Origin: Branchiostoma lanceolatum
Lineage: Eukaryota > Chordata > Leptocardii > Amphioxiformes > Branchiostomatidae
NCBI RefSeq assembly: GCF_035083965.1
Contig: NC_089729.1
Location: forward strand, 18,215,964-18,279,963
Direction: 5' to 3'
DNA: 64,000 nucleotides
Shown: positions 23,180-35,800 of the stretch, in pieces
Layout of the letters: every line of letters starts with the position of its first letter
Numbering within the stretch: the first letter of the stretch is position 1
Position numbers and translations under genes: made by a program
The notes under the pieces: model-generated
Databases searched by the model: none
Told to the model about the DNA's origin: nothing
Seen by the model: the letters and a program-made list of their open reading frames with translations, nothing else

Positions 23180-23293
23180 GCACGTGTGTGCGTGTGTGTG
23201 CGGTTGTGTGTGCATGTGTGTGTGTGTGTCTGCATGTGTGTGTGTCTGTGTGTGTGTGCGTGCGTGTGTGTGTATGTGTGTGTGTACGCACAA
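23180..23293. repeat. (GT)n-rich microsatellite
   Basis: Imperfect GT/GC repeat between the P450 remnant and the left boundary of the inverted duplication. ORFs across it are artefacts. Confidence 0.85.
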
Positions 23294-23894
23294 ATGTGTG
23301 TCCACGTGGCAGTGGAAGGGCGAACATATGGTTGACTGTGCTGCGTTGTAAACTACAGGCTTCTTGTTTGGTTTTGTCTCTTCTCATATTACATTTTGAT
23401 CAAAATGATTTGTCGCACCTTTAGTCTAGTGAATAAGACACACTCAGAGGTGGCCGAAAAAAATGATTAATGCATTCTCACTTGTCTGAGTGAACTTGTC
23501 AGTGCTGTTATCGCTTCGATTCTTACTTTGAAATCCTCAAAATATAGGAACTGTCATCTCAGAGGGTTGAATTTTGAAAATTTCGAGCTGAATTTTGAAC
23601 TGAATTTCAGAGAAGGTATACCAATAAAATTTGCTGTGTCGCATAATTTGCCAACTCATGACAGTCAAAGAGACCCATCCTGTAGGTCGTTGACCTAATT
23701 CAAAATGTCACGCATTAAGTAATCAATGGATTGTGATCTCAAAGGTTGACAATTGCGCAAACAAAGCTTGCAACGCAAACAGCCGGGGTTTATAAAAAGG
23801 TCCCATTGTGACTTTAAGATTGCTTATACACCGCTGTTTCTGGCTGAAGTCACACCATTTGCCAGAATGGACCTAAGGGGTTTCTGTTAGAAAC

Positions 23895-26748
23895 ACTACA
23901 GTACGCCAAGCTAAAAATTGGCATTACCGGAATTGCATACAGCAACTCAGAGGCGAAGCCCCTCGTAAATGGTGGGAGTGCATAAACAGGGAGTTGGGAA
24001 GATCACGTGACAGTCGGGTAGCTAGCATTACAGGAGAGCTTTCAGCAGAAAGTATCAGCCAACACTTTGCCAAAGCATGGTGTCAGAGTGAGTGTCTCCA
24101 CATCTTCCCACTCCCGTTCACAGATGCCTGTCCCAACCTGTGCTCGATTGGGGAGATACAAGTTCTTCTAAAGTCAAATAATCCAAGGAAAGCATGTGGA
24201 CCGGACAATGTACCAAACTGGGTGCTCAAAGAGTGCGCTGAGGACTTAGCACCTATCGTTTGCCATCTTTTCAATGCTTCCTATGCAGAGGGCACCGTGC
24301 CCACAATTTGGAAGTCGGCCAATGTAGTACCAGTACCAAAGGCTGCTGGAGCATCACAAGTGGAAGACTTCCGACCAGTGTCCCTTTTAGCCGGCTTGGC
24401 AAAATTACTAGAAAGATGCATTCTTAAGAGACTACTCCCCTCTCTGACTGCGGTTATTCGGGACCAGTATGCCTATATGAAAGGCTCGTCGACTACCATA
24501 GCACTGGTACGCATGGTGCAAACCTGGCTGTCTGCACTTGACTCCAAGAAGCCTACTCTAGTAAGAGCTCTCTTCGCAGATATGAGTAAGGCTTTTGATC
24601 GGGTGGACCATGCTCTACTCCTGACCTGTGTCATCAACCTGCAAGCGAGCCCGTACATGGTGTCATAGATACATGACTACCTTCAACAGAGACAGCAAAG
24701 AGTAGTGACCCACGGCAAGTTTAGCACCTGGTGTACACTTACATCTGGAGTTCCACAGGGGGGGTGTTCTCTCGCCCTATCTATTCTTGCTTTTTATGAG
24801 CACAAGGTCACCGGTGTACAGTAGTACTTTAAATGTGGGCTACGCCGATGACGTCAGCTTGTCGCGTACCCTCCAAGTGGCTGTGGCCGACAGTGACAAG
24901 ACAGTGGAGGAGGAAGCGTGCCAGCTTGACGAGTGGGCTTGTGACAACAAGATGACTTTAAATGGCAAGAAAAGCCAGCTGCTACAAATTTGCTTTAACA
25001 GATCAGTTCCTGTTCCACCAGAACTGTGTCTCGGGGGACAACAAGTGCCATGTGTTGGGCTAGCCAAGGGCCTGGGTTTTATTCTGGACAAGAATTTGAC
25101 TTTCAATGAACAAGTTAGCTCTATGGTCACGAAGGCCTCTCGTAGACTCCACTACTTAAGGCTCCTTACAAAACAGGGCACCAGCGTTGCTGACTTAGTG
25201 CAAATATACATTACATTAATCAGACCTGTACTAGAGTATGGCCACGTGCTACTTGTAGGATGTAACAAAGAGCAGGAGCAGAACACGGAGAGGGTACAAA
25301 AGAGAGCGCTGCGAATAATCTCTCTGGGGGGGAGAAGGGAGGTGCCCACATTGCCAACGTTGAAAGAACGCCGTGAGGCTGCAGCTGTAAAACTACTCAG
25401 AAACATGCTGGAGGAAAATCACCCACTGCACGACATGGTTCCTCCTGCTAGGGCTCTTGCCTCAGGGCGAACCTTGAGAAATGGCACGGCCATCACTGTA
25501 CCAGCAGCCCGTACACAGAGACTCAAAAACTCATTCCTGCATCAGGCTATCCGCCTTTACAACAAGGCAACTCAGTAATACCCATACTGTTAGTTTGATT
25601 ACCAATGATGTTTCTAGACGAATGGCTTTTGCTCTTAACTGTGTACGGATATTGTAAATTTATGCGCTGTTATATGTTATGTTACATGCGTACTGTTTTT
25701 TTGGCGACGCCTCAAGGGCGAGCCAAATTTTTACTATATTGTGTGCAGATTGCAAGAATTCTAGGAATTGTACAGGAATGTGAAAGTCCATGGGACGATA
25801 ACTCAAGAATGCCTGGATGTATTGTCTTCATATTTTGTAGGTGGGTAGGTCTGTGGGAGACCTTGTAACGATTGGATTTTGGGCCCCCTAGCGACTTTCT
25901 ATGGTACTGCAGGGGAACTTTCACTTTTCAAATCTCGTCTTCTGAACATGCTATAGTCATGATTTTTAAGTGGTGGATAGCTCTTTGTTAGGAAAACATG
26001 TCCTGTAGATTTGGACCTCCTAGCGGATTTTTTTGGAACTGCAGGAGCTGATTTTGACTCAAACTTTGAAAGAGAATAACGCAAGAAGGGGATGACGGAT
26101 CATCATAATTTTTGGTGTGTAGATAGCTTAAGTGATGATTTACATAATCATTTGCCAATTATGCAAATCAATATCTGATTTGCATAATTAATGAGGACAG
26201 TTAATAAATCAGCTGAATTCTATTATAAGACTCTCAAACACATGACATATGTAACTGAGAAAGAGATGAATATCGATAGATATCAATTATGGAAATTGAT
26301 ACTTAATTTGCATAATTAATGACAAAATACTATGAATCCATAGTGGTAAATGATGGGGATTTCATTTTTGCACCATTTGGAAGTTAAATAAATGTGGCCA
26401 CTATTAGACACAAATCTTGCATAGAGGGCCTCATTTACATAATTTATGAGGAAATGGTACGATAACTTCTTTTGTAAAAACAAGATTTTCATACATTAGA
26501 CAACTTGTGTTATTTTGGTAGAGAAGGTGATCGACTGATATGATTTATGCGAGGTCCTTATTTGCATGTGGGCTAAAAACGAAAACGTTAACAGAGACCA
26601 CCGTCGCCATGGCAACATCTTTTTATGTTGCCAATCTTGTTATTATTGTGGATGACGTTGTGTACAGTGTTTGTGTAAAAATCAACACAATTCAGCTCTT
26701 ATGTAATGCTGCAAGGTTGATTTAATAAACTGAATTGAATTGAATTGA
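23895..26748 (+). mobile_element. 5'-truncated, decayed non-LTR retrotransposon (CR1/L2-like LINE)
   Basis: It encodes the reverse transcriptase part of a LINE. From the first base, the linker (RQAKNWHYRNC, RKWWECINREL) runs into RT motifs including FADMSKAFDRVDH. A stop falls at 24666-24668, then come GVPQGG and a frameshift, then GYADDVSLS (the catalytic ADD, about 24838) to the C-terminus at 25576. The endonuclease domain is missing. The 3' tail is a short GAATT repeat (about 26730-26748). The six bases AGAAAC occur at 23889-23894 and again at 26749-26754, and the corresponding site in the other arm (near 57490) has a single uninterrupted copy. The insertion boundaries are therefore defined by a real empty site. 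Stops and frameshifts show it is dead. Confidence 0.9.
25745..26100 (+). repeat. Dispersed repeat R (TTTGGGCCCCCTAG ... GTACTGCAG), within LINE 3' region
   Basis: Contains GATTTTGGGCCCCCTAGCGA, then GGTACTGCAGGGGAACTTTC, and a second similar block near 26010. The same sequence type recurs at 12662-12850, 27800-28050, 30440-30620, 33545-33860, 42165-42420 and in the copy-2 introns. It lies downstream of the LINE ORF, so it may be LINE 3' UTR or an element inserted there. Confidence 0.65.
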
Positions 26749-26880
26749 AGAAACGTCAAGCCGCCTTTTGATTGGTCAGTGGATTTATCCCTGAGGCGCA
26801 TGCGCACCACGTCACTTGCAAAGGTGTTTGATAGAGCGTGTTGCACCTGCTTATTAGTGCGATCATTAAAAGATTCCATA

Positions 26881-29800
26881 ATGATCAATTTTCTTCTAAG
26901 AATGAACCAGCCCACCTTGAATGCGGCTCAGCTCAAGAGCCTAGACGAATATGAATACGTGTCGGAAGGAACCTCGCTCTTGACTCCTCTCTTGCAGGTA
27001 AGTTTGTTGTTCTTCCATATTGGAGGATTGGGAGGGGGGGGGGATTTTACATTGTATGTTCACGGAGGCATGTGAGGCATGAAACACGTATGCAGAACGT
27101 TTACTACGTCTTTATGGTGGTGTTCGTGTATCTAAGGTTAATATCTCGTAAATAGATTCATATAGTCGTGTCCAAAGATATATCGGATGCTCAGAAACCA
27201 GGTCGAAATCGGTTCCGTGCGGGAAGCCAACCGGAAATGTCAGGACCTGTCAGCTATCGTCAGTGGATCTTCCCATGGCTATGATGACAGCTACTATACA
27301 CAATATACAAGCAAAGTACGCACAGGCTTGGCAAAAGTTAGACACCCCGGACGTTCGAAAAACTCACTTATAAATATCTTTACAAAAATTACATATAGAT
27401 TATTTACTTAAGCCTCATAGAATCTTGGCCAGCAAAAGAAAAAAAATGGATGGCAGCAATACTTGAATTCAAACTTAAAACTTTATTGTTCAATCAAACT
27501 TGCAGTCCTTAATTAGTGGGTCCTTGAAATTGCATTGGTTTTACATTGCTTGCCTCGTAAAACACTGCGATTAATTGAAATATAAACAGCATGAAACATA
27601 TACACAGCATATAAATGACCAATTCGATGCATTCGAGGCACATTTGAACCGATCCCCTATCATGTACATGCTTATACATACGTAACATGTAAACAGGGAG
27701 CTTAGACAACCACTAGAAGCTATTCTATCCTTTTTTCCCGTAGGGAACAACAACAACCACAGATAAGTAAACTAGGAATTTACTATCGTGAAAAATAGAA
27801 TATTGTTTCAGGTGTGTCTGTGTGTGTGTGTTTGTGTCTGTCTGTTTGTGTTTCCGGATTTCAAAAGTCAGCATAACTCGAGAACCTCTGAATGGATTAT
27901 GATTATATTTAGTATGTAGGTATGTGTTGACAAAACAAAGGTTGAGGTTGATTTTGGGCCTCCTAGTATGTGATCCTGGTACTGCAGTAGAACTTCCGTT
28001 TTCTATCTTTTGACCTGGACGTGCTATATGGTCCTGATTTGTTTTTGGCTGGTGGCTATATGTCCTTTTCTAATGTCAATTTCCCTTAAAATCACGGTTC
28101 TTTCATTGCATATCTACAGCCCTTTTGGGACTGGCTTGGAGAAAGAGTTCCGCTATGGGTGGCGCCAAACCTCATGACACTTTTGGGACTGACATTCGAC
28201 ATGGTGCCGTCACTGCTGCTTATGTACTACTGCCCTACAGCACGGGAAGAGGTGAGATATCTGGTAACACTACTAGTGTTTTGATAAAGGTTGCTGGGCA
28301 TTAGGGCTGACCCAAAAGTGGAGTTGCGCAGTGGAGGTATCAAAATGGGAACCGCCACCTAAAATCCTTGAAAATCCTTCTTTCGCTTGAAAATTTTGCC
28401 CCAGTCTGGAGACTTTAGAGGTTAACCGGTTAGAAGGAACAGGTAGGGTCTAAGCTTTCCCATTTTGGTTAAAATTTGTCCAGTTCACCATTTTATTTTT
28501 GTTGTAAAGACATATGTGAGCTGTTGGGTCATGCGGATGGATACATTTGGGGTAGCTTTCCTCGGAGTTTGAGCTGAACAACCTTCTGTGACTTTCTAGT
28601 GGACCAGCATTTTTAAGATTGAAATTTGGGTTAGTACTTTTATGATGCCTTGTTTCAGTGTATTTTAACATGCTTTCCTATGGTCAGCTCTGACTTTTGT
28701 GTCAGCCTATTAATCCGATTTCGGTACGCAAATGATTAATATCCAGACCCGAGGCCTGTATATAGTGCCTATTCTATTTCCTAAATAGTCCACCGAGCGT
28801 AGTGACTTTATCATTTTTATCATTTAACCCATTCACTGCCTTCTTATTGTCAAAATCACAAAGGAATGATTAGACTGAAATAAACCATGTTGGCCACAGG
28901 ATCGTAATCAAGCTTCCTATCTTAATATATGGTAATCATGTAAGAAAGAGGCTGTCAAAAGTCACCTACCTGAGTTTTAGTCCATGAAAAACATGCATTG
29001 GCAGTGCTGTCAGGCCTCTAAAGTTTAAATCTGGAGCATAATTTCAACTTTCTAATCGGCACAACCCCTACAAATCCGGCCATGTTTGAAAAAATTGACC
29101 TTTGACCCCCTTCTCTTCCTGATAATCACACAAAACAGCAAACTTTGCAGGCCTACAGACACCACAAACATGGATGAAAGTCTGATGTTTCAACTTAATA
29201 AGAATGTAGAGACCCTTACCTGTAACATCGAGCTCCAAAATATCAACATATCCAGGAAAAAACCCCTTTACAGCTACTTTTACCAAGGGTACCAAACCTA
29301 TCTAAGGCTAAAAGTAGGCCTTCTGCGCCTGCGCGGATTACTGGAGTGTGGCCTGTTCTACGCGGCCGTCATGCAATTAAGAGGTTCATGATTCAAAGTG
29401 CGCATGCGCATGATAAGTGAGATGCATTGTGGGTTACATGTCAAAGATTTCTGCGGTCGACAACAGTTTATTCACCGCTTTGCGAGTCACGTTTTGCTGA
29501 TAGGAAAATGAATTAAGATGATCCGGATGAATTCATGAAAAAAAGCCCACGAACTACCCGGCGGGGCCCCATTTTCCCAATTGGGACCGAAGCATATCAA
29601 CGGGGCCTAACTGATTGACACACGACTTAATAACACTGCTTATAGTGACTTGTAAGTGTTTCGTTTGTTTTTCCTACCTTTGTATTCAATGTACAGGCCC
29701 CAGCGTGGCTGTATTTGTTATTTGCCTTGGGAGCGTTCCTTTATTACACTTTGGACTGCATCGATGGTATACAGGCGCGCCGAACAGGAACCACCACGCC

Positions 29801-32800
29801 GCTTGGGAGTCTTTTCGACCATGGCTGTGACGCCATAGCATATGGTGAGAATCTAAGGAAAAGATATGGTACATTCATTGAAGTATCGCATATGGTAAGC
29901 TAAACGTTTTATATAGGATCTCTATAGTAGGATTCATGGCTGTCATTGTATATGAAATATAAGTTCTGTATTCACAACCACATATCTAACAATGAGGTCC
30001 CAAACGTAAGGTATTGTCACATACATAAACATTGTTGAGCAATGATAAGGACAAAATACAGATTCAAAAGTATATGTTGTCATATACATACCAACATATA
30101 TTGTATGTTGTCAAATAACAAATTATCTACAACCGTTTGGAACCGCATTGTTCGCAGTGGCACCTAGCTGCAGTGCAAAGTAAACCAGTCAGAATTGCCC
30201 TAAAGCAGATGACAGACGGTCGTCAAATGTCGGCTATTGTTAAATTTGTCGTTGTGAAAAAAGGAATTTGTTATCTAGTCATTCACGTCATCTAATGAAA
30301 TCATTCACGTTATATTGTGCTTTTCAACTTTGCACAGAAGTTATATTATTGACACACTTTATAGGATTGTAGGTTAAAACCTTTTTTTTGGATAGATTAA
30401 CTCGAGGAGCTAATTGATCCTTGATAATATTTGATGTATGGAAAGGTGTCGGCGAAAAGTAGGACAAGCCTGCCTGAACCACCTAATGACTTCCTTTGGT
30501 ACTGCAGCAGAACTTCCTGCTTCTATATCTCGCGTTTTTAATATGTTTACCATGTTTTGCCCCATAGACATAGCAGCTTTTTGTTTTGACTGCAGAGTCA
30601 ATTTTATTACCTTAAAAAAGGTTTGTCTGTCTGTTTATGATCAGCATAATACCACATTAAGTTCTATATGGATCTATTTTTGACACGTTTGTAGGTGTTG
30701 CCAAAAGAAAGAAACGACATCGTCTGCACAATGAATGCAATTTTGTCGTTTCTGTGTTAGGAAGAAATGTGTTGTGTCCTTATGCTACGTTGCCTGTAAT
30801 GTTTTGTCACGACTTAATGTTATGCATATGTATGATCTACGTGCAATAAAAATTCCCTGTTGTTGTTTACACAACATCAATTCTTTCTTTGATTATGATT
30901 TCTCCTCTTTTCTGCTTATTAGTTTCCACGAGCATTGCAACATTCTGCGCAATGAAAATGGGAGAGGAACCAGGCTGGATGTTTTTGTCGTTGACTATTT
31001 TCGCCTTTTCCTTCTACTCTACCATCTGGGGTCAAAACCTGACAGGGACATTCTCATATAGGTGGTAAGTAGTAATATTTTTTCTTTTCCCGAGGGAAAG
31101 TATAGACACCTGACCACCAGGATCAATTCAAATAAGAACATATGTTGAAATGTTGGCATTACAAACGTCATCAATATGGAGCTCTATGAAACCATATAGA
31201 TAAGGGAATCTAAACAGATATGAATCCAATATGCATTTAGGAAAAACATTTGATCAGTTAAGTAGTTATATCTACGTCACTGAGTGACTAATTGCGTTGT
31301 ATTGTAGTATAAAATATAGCAATAAAAGGTTTATTTGTTGCCTTCTACAATATGAATCCACGTTGTTTCGTTGGTTATGGTCGTGCATTCATTGGCTGCA
31401 TGAGATTACGCTGTCGTGTTCAATGATTAGTAATACGTGCTATATTATAAACAAGCTTGTACATGTTGCTTAAAAAGGTGCCTGGTTTGTTATGATCACG
31501 CTTCGCAAAGAACGCAATGGCTAATGTAGTGAGTGGGTCGCCCCAAAATGTGTCGTCTGTCATTGTGTCATTATGCAGTGGCATTTTGGCACTTTTGCTT
31601 TGTGACGCACTCCCAAGGGCAGCTCTGGGCTTTAATATTTTAATGTATGGACGTGGCATATGGTATTATTTTCTACTATAAAGGGCATTATATAATAATA
31701 ACAAAACAAACCAAGAGTCCTTAGGACACAATCCTCCGTGAAGTATTATGGTGTTTGCAGTGAGGTTAATGTGTTGATTCCTTCTTCAACTACCGACATG
31801 TCAAATTTAAGACAAATCTTTCAAAAGGATCATGATTTATAGGTTCGAAGACACAGATCTAGACAAAACCAGCTGTTTGAAAGTATGAAGTCTCATATTA
31901 GCAAAGAAGGCTATTGTAGCATTTGCTTATGAATAATATAATCCCGTCAAGATATGGGTACATCTAAAATATAACATTACCGAAAAAACGGTTACGGTGT
32001 AAATAAATAATAACGAGTATCATCTCGCGCATCCTGGCAGACGACATGCCAAGTTTCATACCAATGCAGCAAAGGGTCGTGCGTTGTAGCTTCCATTGTA
32101 CGCACACCCTTATTTACAATACTCCTCCATGGGGTGAACCTTCTTCACGGAGGTAAAATAATATTGTACATACAATTCAAGCCTTGAAATATAGAGATTG
32201 TAGCACAGCCTAGATCCGTCTGTTTTGGAAGAGGAACTATCAATTGTTTTGGAGCGGGTTTCTAATCAGTTTTATGGGAACCGACGGAGGCCGAAAATGA
32301 ACAGATAAAAGGTCTTTACTTGATTCATATAAAAGGCTCAGACTTAAACATTTGATAATTCCTATGCTCATTATATCGCCGGTTTCCCGTTCAAGCGAAG
32401 GACCATTATGATTTCTCAGTTGCTGTTCAAGTTATCGATTACATTTGTCACTTGTGCTGTTTCTTTTTCTTTTACTCTTCTTTCGTCTTCAGCTTTGATG
32501 GCCTAGAGCTGAATAGTACCGTCATGGGAATACATATTGTTTCAGCTGTTTTTGGTCCCTCCGTCTGGTCAACCAACGTAATGTATACTTTCTTTTGTTC
32601 GCCTTTTTTTGCATATTGTACTGACAACCACTTTATCCGCTGAAGATAGAATGCGTCCCTGTCATGGATCATTTTAAGCAACAAGTTATAGCAATTGCTT
32701 AACCCTATTCAGACCAGGGGGGGATTTTCAGGCCCGTGACAACTTTCATGTCGCATAACTCCCGAACGACTTATGCTAGAACAGGCAAACTCGAAGCATT

Positions 32801-35800
32801 TTTATAAGATTTACATAAGGCTACAATTGTACAATGTTTGTATAAGCTCAAAAATATTTCGTGTTGCCATGGCAACGTGTTTCTGACAGGCATGTTTGAC
32901 AAAACTCTCTTATCTTGCTTCATGGTCAGGTCCTATAGCCAGTAAACTAACCGAGTGAGCGAAGCAAGTGAAGTCGTTCACGAGGTGGTTATAGGCATCG
33001 ACCATGCCTTATGGCACTCTGCTCACCGAAGAAAAGCCGGACATTAACGTTATCATCACACAGCCATTATTACAGAGTGAATGAAAATTACACATGAATG
33101 ACACAACGTTTGTGTTACATGTAAATCTTTTAATATTCACTCACATTCATTCATTCATTCATTCACTTAATCCCATAGCTACTGGCTATAGCCGTCCACA
33201 TAGTCTGTCCACAAAGATTCTCCAGCTCTAGCCATGGCGGTCATCAGTCTGATCAGCTGAACCGTCGTCTTTCCCGACCACTCTTTTATATTACACACCT
33301 TCAAGTCATATATCAAGTTGAAGATAACGAGTCCTCTTCTAATGCACTGGAATGTAATGTTGGATTTTGTGGAGAGCTCACGAATATGAAGTAATAATAA
33401 CAGGTGTCTATGGAAAATGAAGTCTTCTTTGGTTAACGTCATTTAGCTGTATGATATCCGATAGCAATGACTAACATCGTGGCAGAAAGCAGTTTCATGT
33501 GCGTTTACCGGGGAGTCTCATGTCTCAACTAGCACACTGGAACCTCAAGAGAACCTCTGGATGGATTACAGTGATATTTTGTATGTGGGTAAGTGTTGGG
33601 GAGACAGAGGTGAAGGTCGATTTTGGGCCTCCTGGTATGTGACCTTGGTACTGCTGCAGAACTTCTGGTTTTTGTATCTTTTGACCAGGACGTGCTATGT
33701 TGTTGATTTTTTGCTGTCAGATAGCTTGTGATGCAATGAAGAAGTGGGATAGGTTTGGGCCCCCTAGACGATTGCTCTGGAACTGCAGGCTAGGGGCGGT
33801 GTCAGGTGTTGTCAAACTATTCCAAGGAGAATAACTGAAGAAAGGAACAACGGATTTCCATCATATTTAGTATGAATGCAGCTTAGACAGAGATGTACAT
33901 AAGAATAAAATTATGCACTATTGAACACAATTTGCATTAATAAATGAAAAATTTACAGTGTTTTCCATTATAGGACTCAAATACATGTCATGTATGGAGT
34001 TTATTGAAGGTGGGGCATTAACAGATATCAATTATGCAAATGAACCCCTAGTTTGCAATTATGCAAATGAACCCCTAGTTTGCATAATTAATGCAAAAAG
34101 TGCTAAAAAAAGTGTTAAATGATAGGACTGTTAACATTTTTGACCTGTGTAAGACAGGTAAACTGTAAATGGCTAAGCATAGATTATTCAAATTTGCATA
34201 ATCAGAATATTTCACGGAGATCTGAGGTCTGCGAGCCCTTGCTTCATTATTGTCACATGATTTACTAGTATTTCAAAACAGCGAGTTAAGCTAATCATCA
34301 CAATAAACTTAATTGAGCAATTACACTCGTTTGGTTGGTTAGAAAAGTGGGGTATTAGCATAAGGGATCTGAAAAAGAAGATATGCAAATGTGCTGTTTG
34401 TACATATAGGTGCCTCTGATAGGTCTATCAGTTCGAGCTGCGATAGCTTTAACCACGACGTTTACGACAGCAGATGTGGTAATTGGACTCTACTCAGCAA
34501 TTTCAATGGTATGTGCTTTTGCGTAAAAATTTGTTTCTTTAGAACTGAATACCTACTACTGGTACTACAGATTCGGAAGAAAAAGTATAGGATGATTTTT
34601 AAGAAAGATATTGAATGGATCTGTACCTTAAACTGTATCAAAACATGTATCTAAACGTGTTTTATTTAGTGCATAGTACTATGTGAACATTTCTGCATTT
34701 CGGAATCAGGTAACCAGCCTAGAGCTTCCTGAATTTTCCTTTCAAATATATTTCAAACATAGTTACACTCGGTCTAAATTGTTTACTCGGTTTGCTTTCG
34801 TGCGTGGCTAAAGTCCTGTTTTATTTCTAAAATATATCTTATTCAAGGAAATGTCATACAAGTACAGATAATCAGAAATCTGCATGGTAAACAATCAACT
34901 ACATGATAAAACAGGACAGCTGGTTCAGTCTTGATAAACAAATGATGATGCGTGCTTTCTTATGGTCAAGTACAAAACTTAAAGATACAACAAAGTGAAG
35001 TCCTGTTGTTTCTTCCCACAAAGGACATGGATGCACTGTCTCCGGGTCTTGCTTTCCTGCTTCCTGTTATCCAGGCTCTCGCCATCTACAAGACGTCTCC
35101 CATGATGCTGTTCCAGACCCATTCTTGCCTCTCCCTGCTCATGATCGGAACAACCTTTGCGAAAATCACCAACAAACTTATAGTGAGTATTAATTACATG
35201 TAACACATGTTACTTTTGGCAGTTGGAATATCAAAAGTTAATTCAGTGACCTTGGTACTGCCTAAGTTAGACTTCTGAAGCTGTTTGATTGTGTATACAT
35301 GCATGCATGCTACAATCAAACCGTGTGTAAGTGTACTGTACATGTATGTATGTTACAAACAAGCCGTTTGTAAGTGTGCTTTACATCATATTATATGTAT
35401 GTTACAATCAGCTGCGCATATTAATGAAAAGCTGTTTTATGACACAGCTCTTGGGTTCTTTGGTTCTCCAGGTTGCACACATTACAAAAAGTCAGATGGC
35501 GATATTGGACTCATCGATGATTGGCCCAGGCTTGTTGCTCCTGAACCAGTGCTTCAACAGCTTCGTCGATGAGTACATCCTTCTCTGGATAACTTTGGTA
35601 AGCAGTGACACTAAGGTCTCATTCCTGTGTTAGGCTGTTCCATTGGAATCAACGTTGAAATACGCAACTTTAATACTAAAAATCTAGAAAACAAAGCAAA
35701 AATCTGGAGACGTTTTACTTTTTGTTGGAAGCACACGTGTTCGTCATGCAGAAAAAAATTTACCCAAATATAACCGTGATAACGATATTTATCGCATTTT

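Noticed and set aside
23001..23424. His/Thr and Val/Cys-rich ORFs
   Set aside because: Generated by the GT microsatellite.
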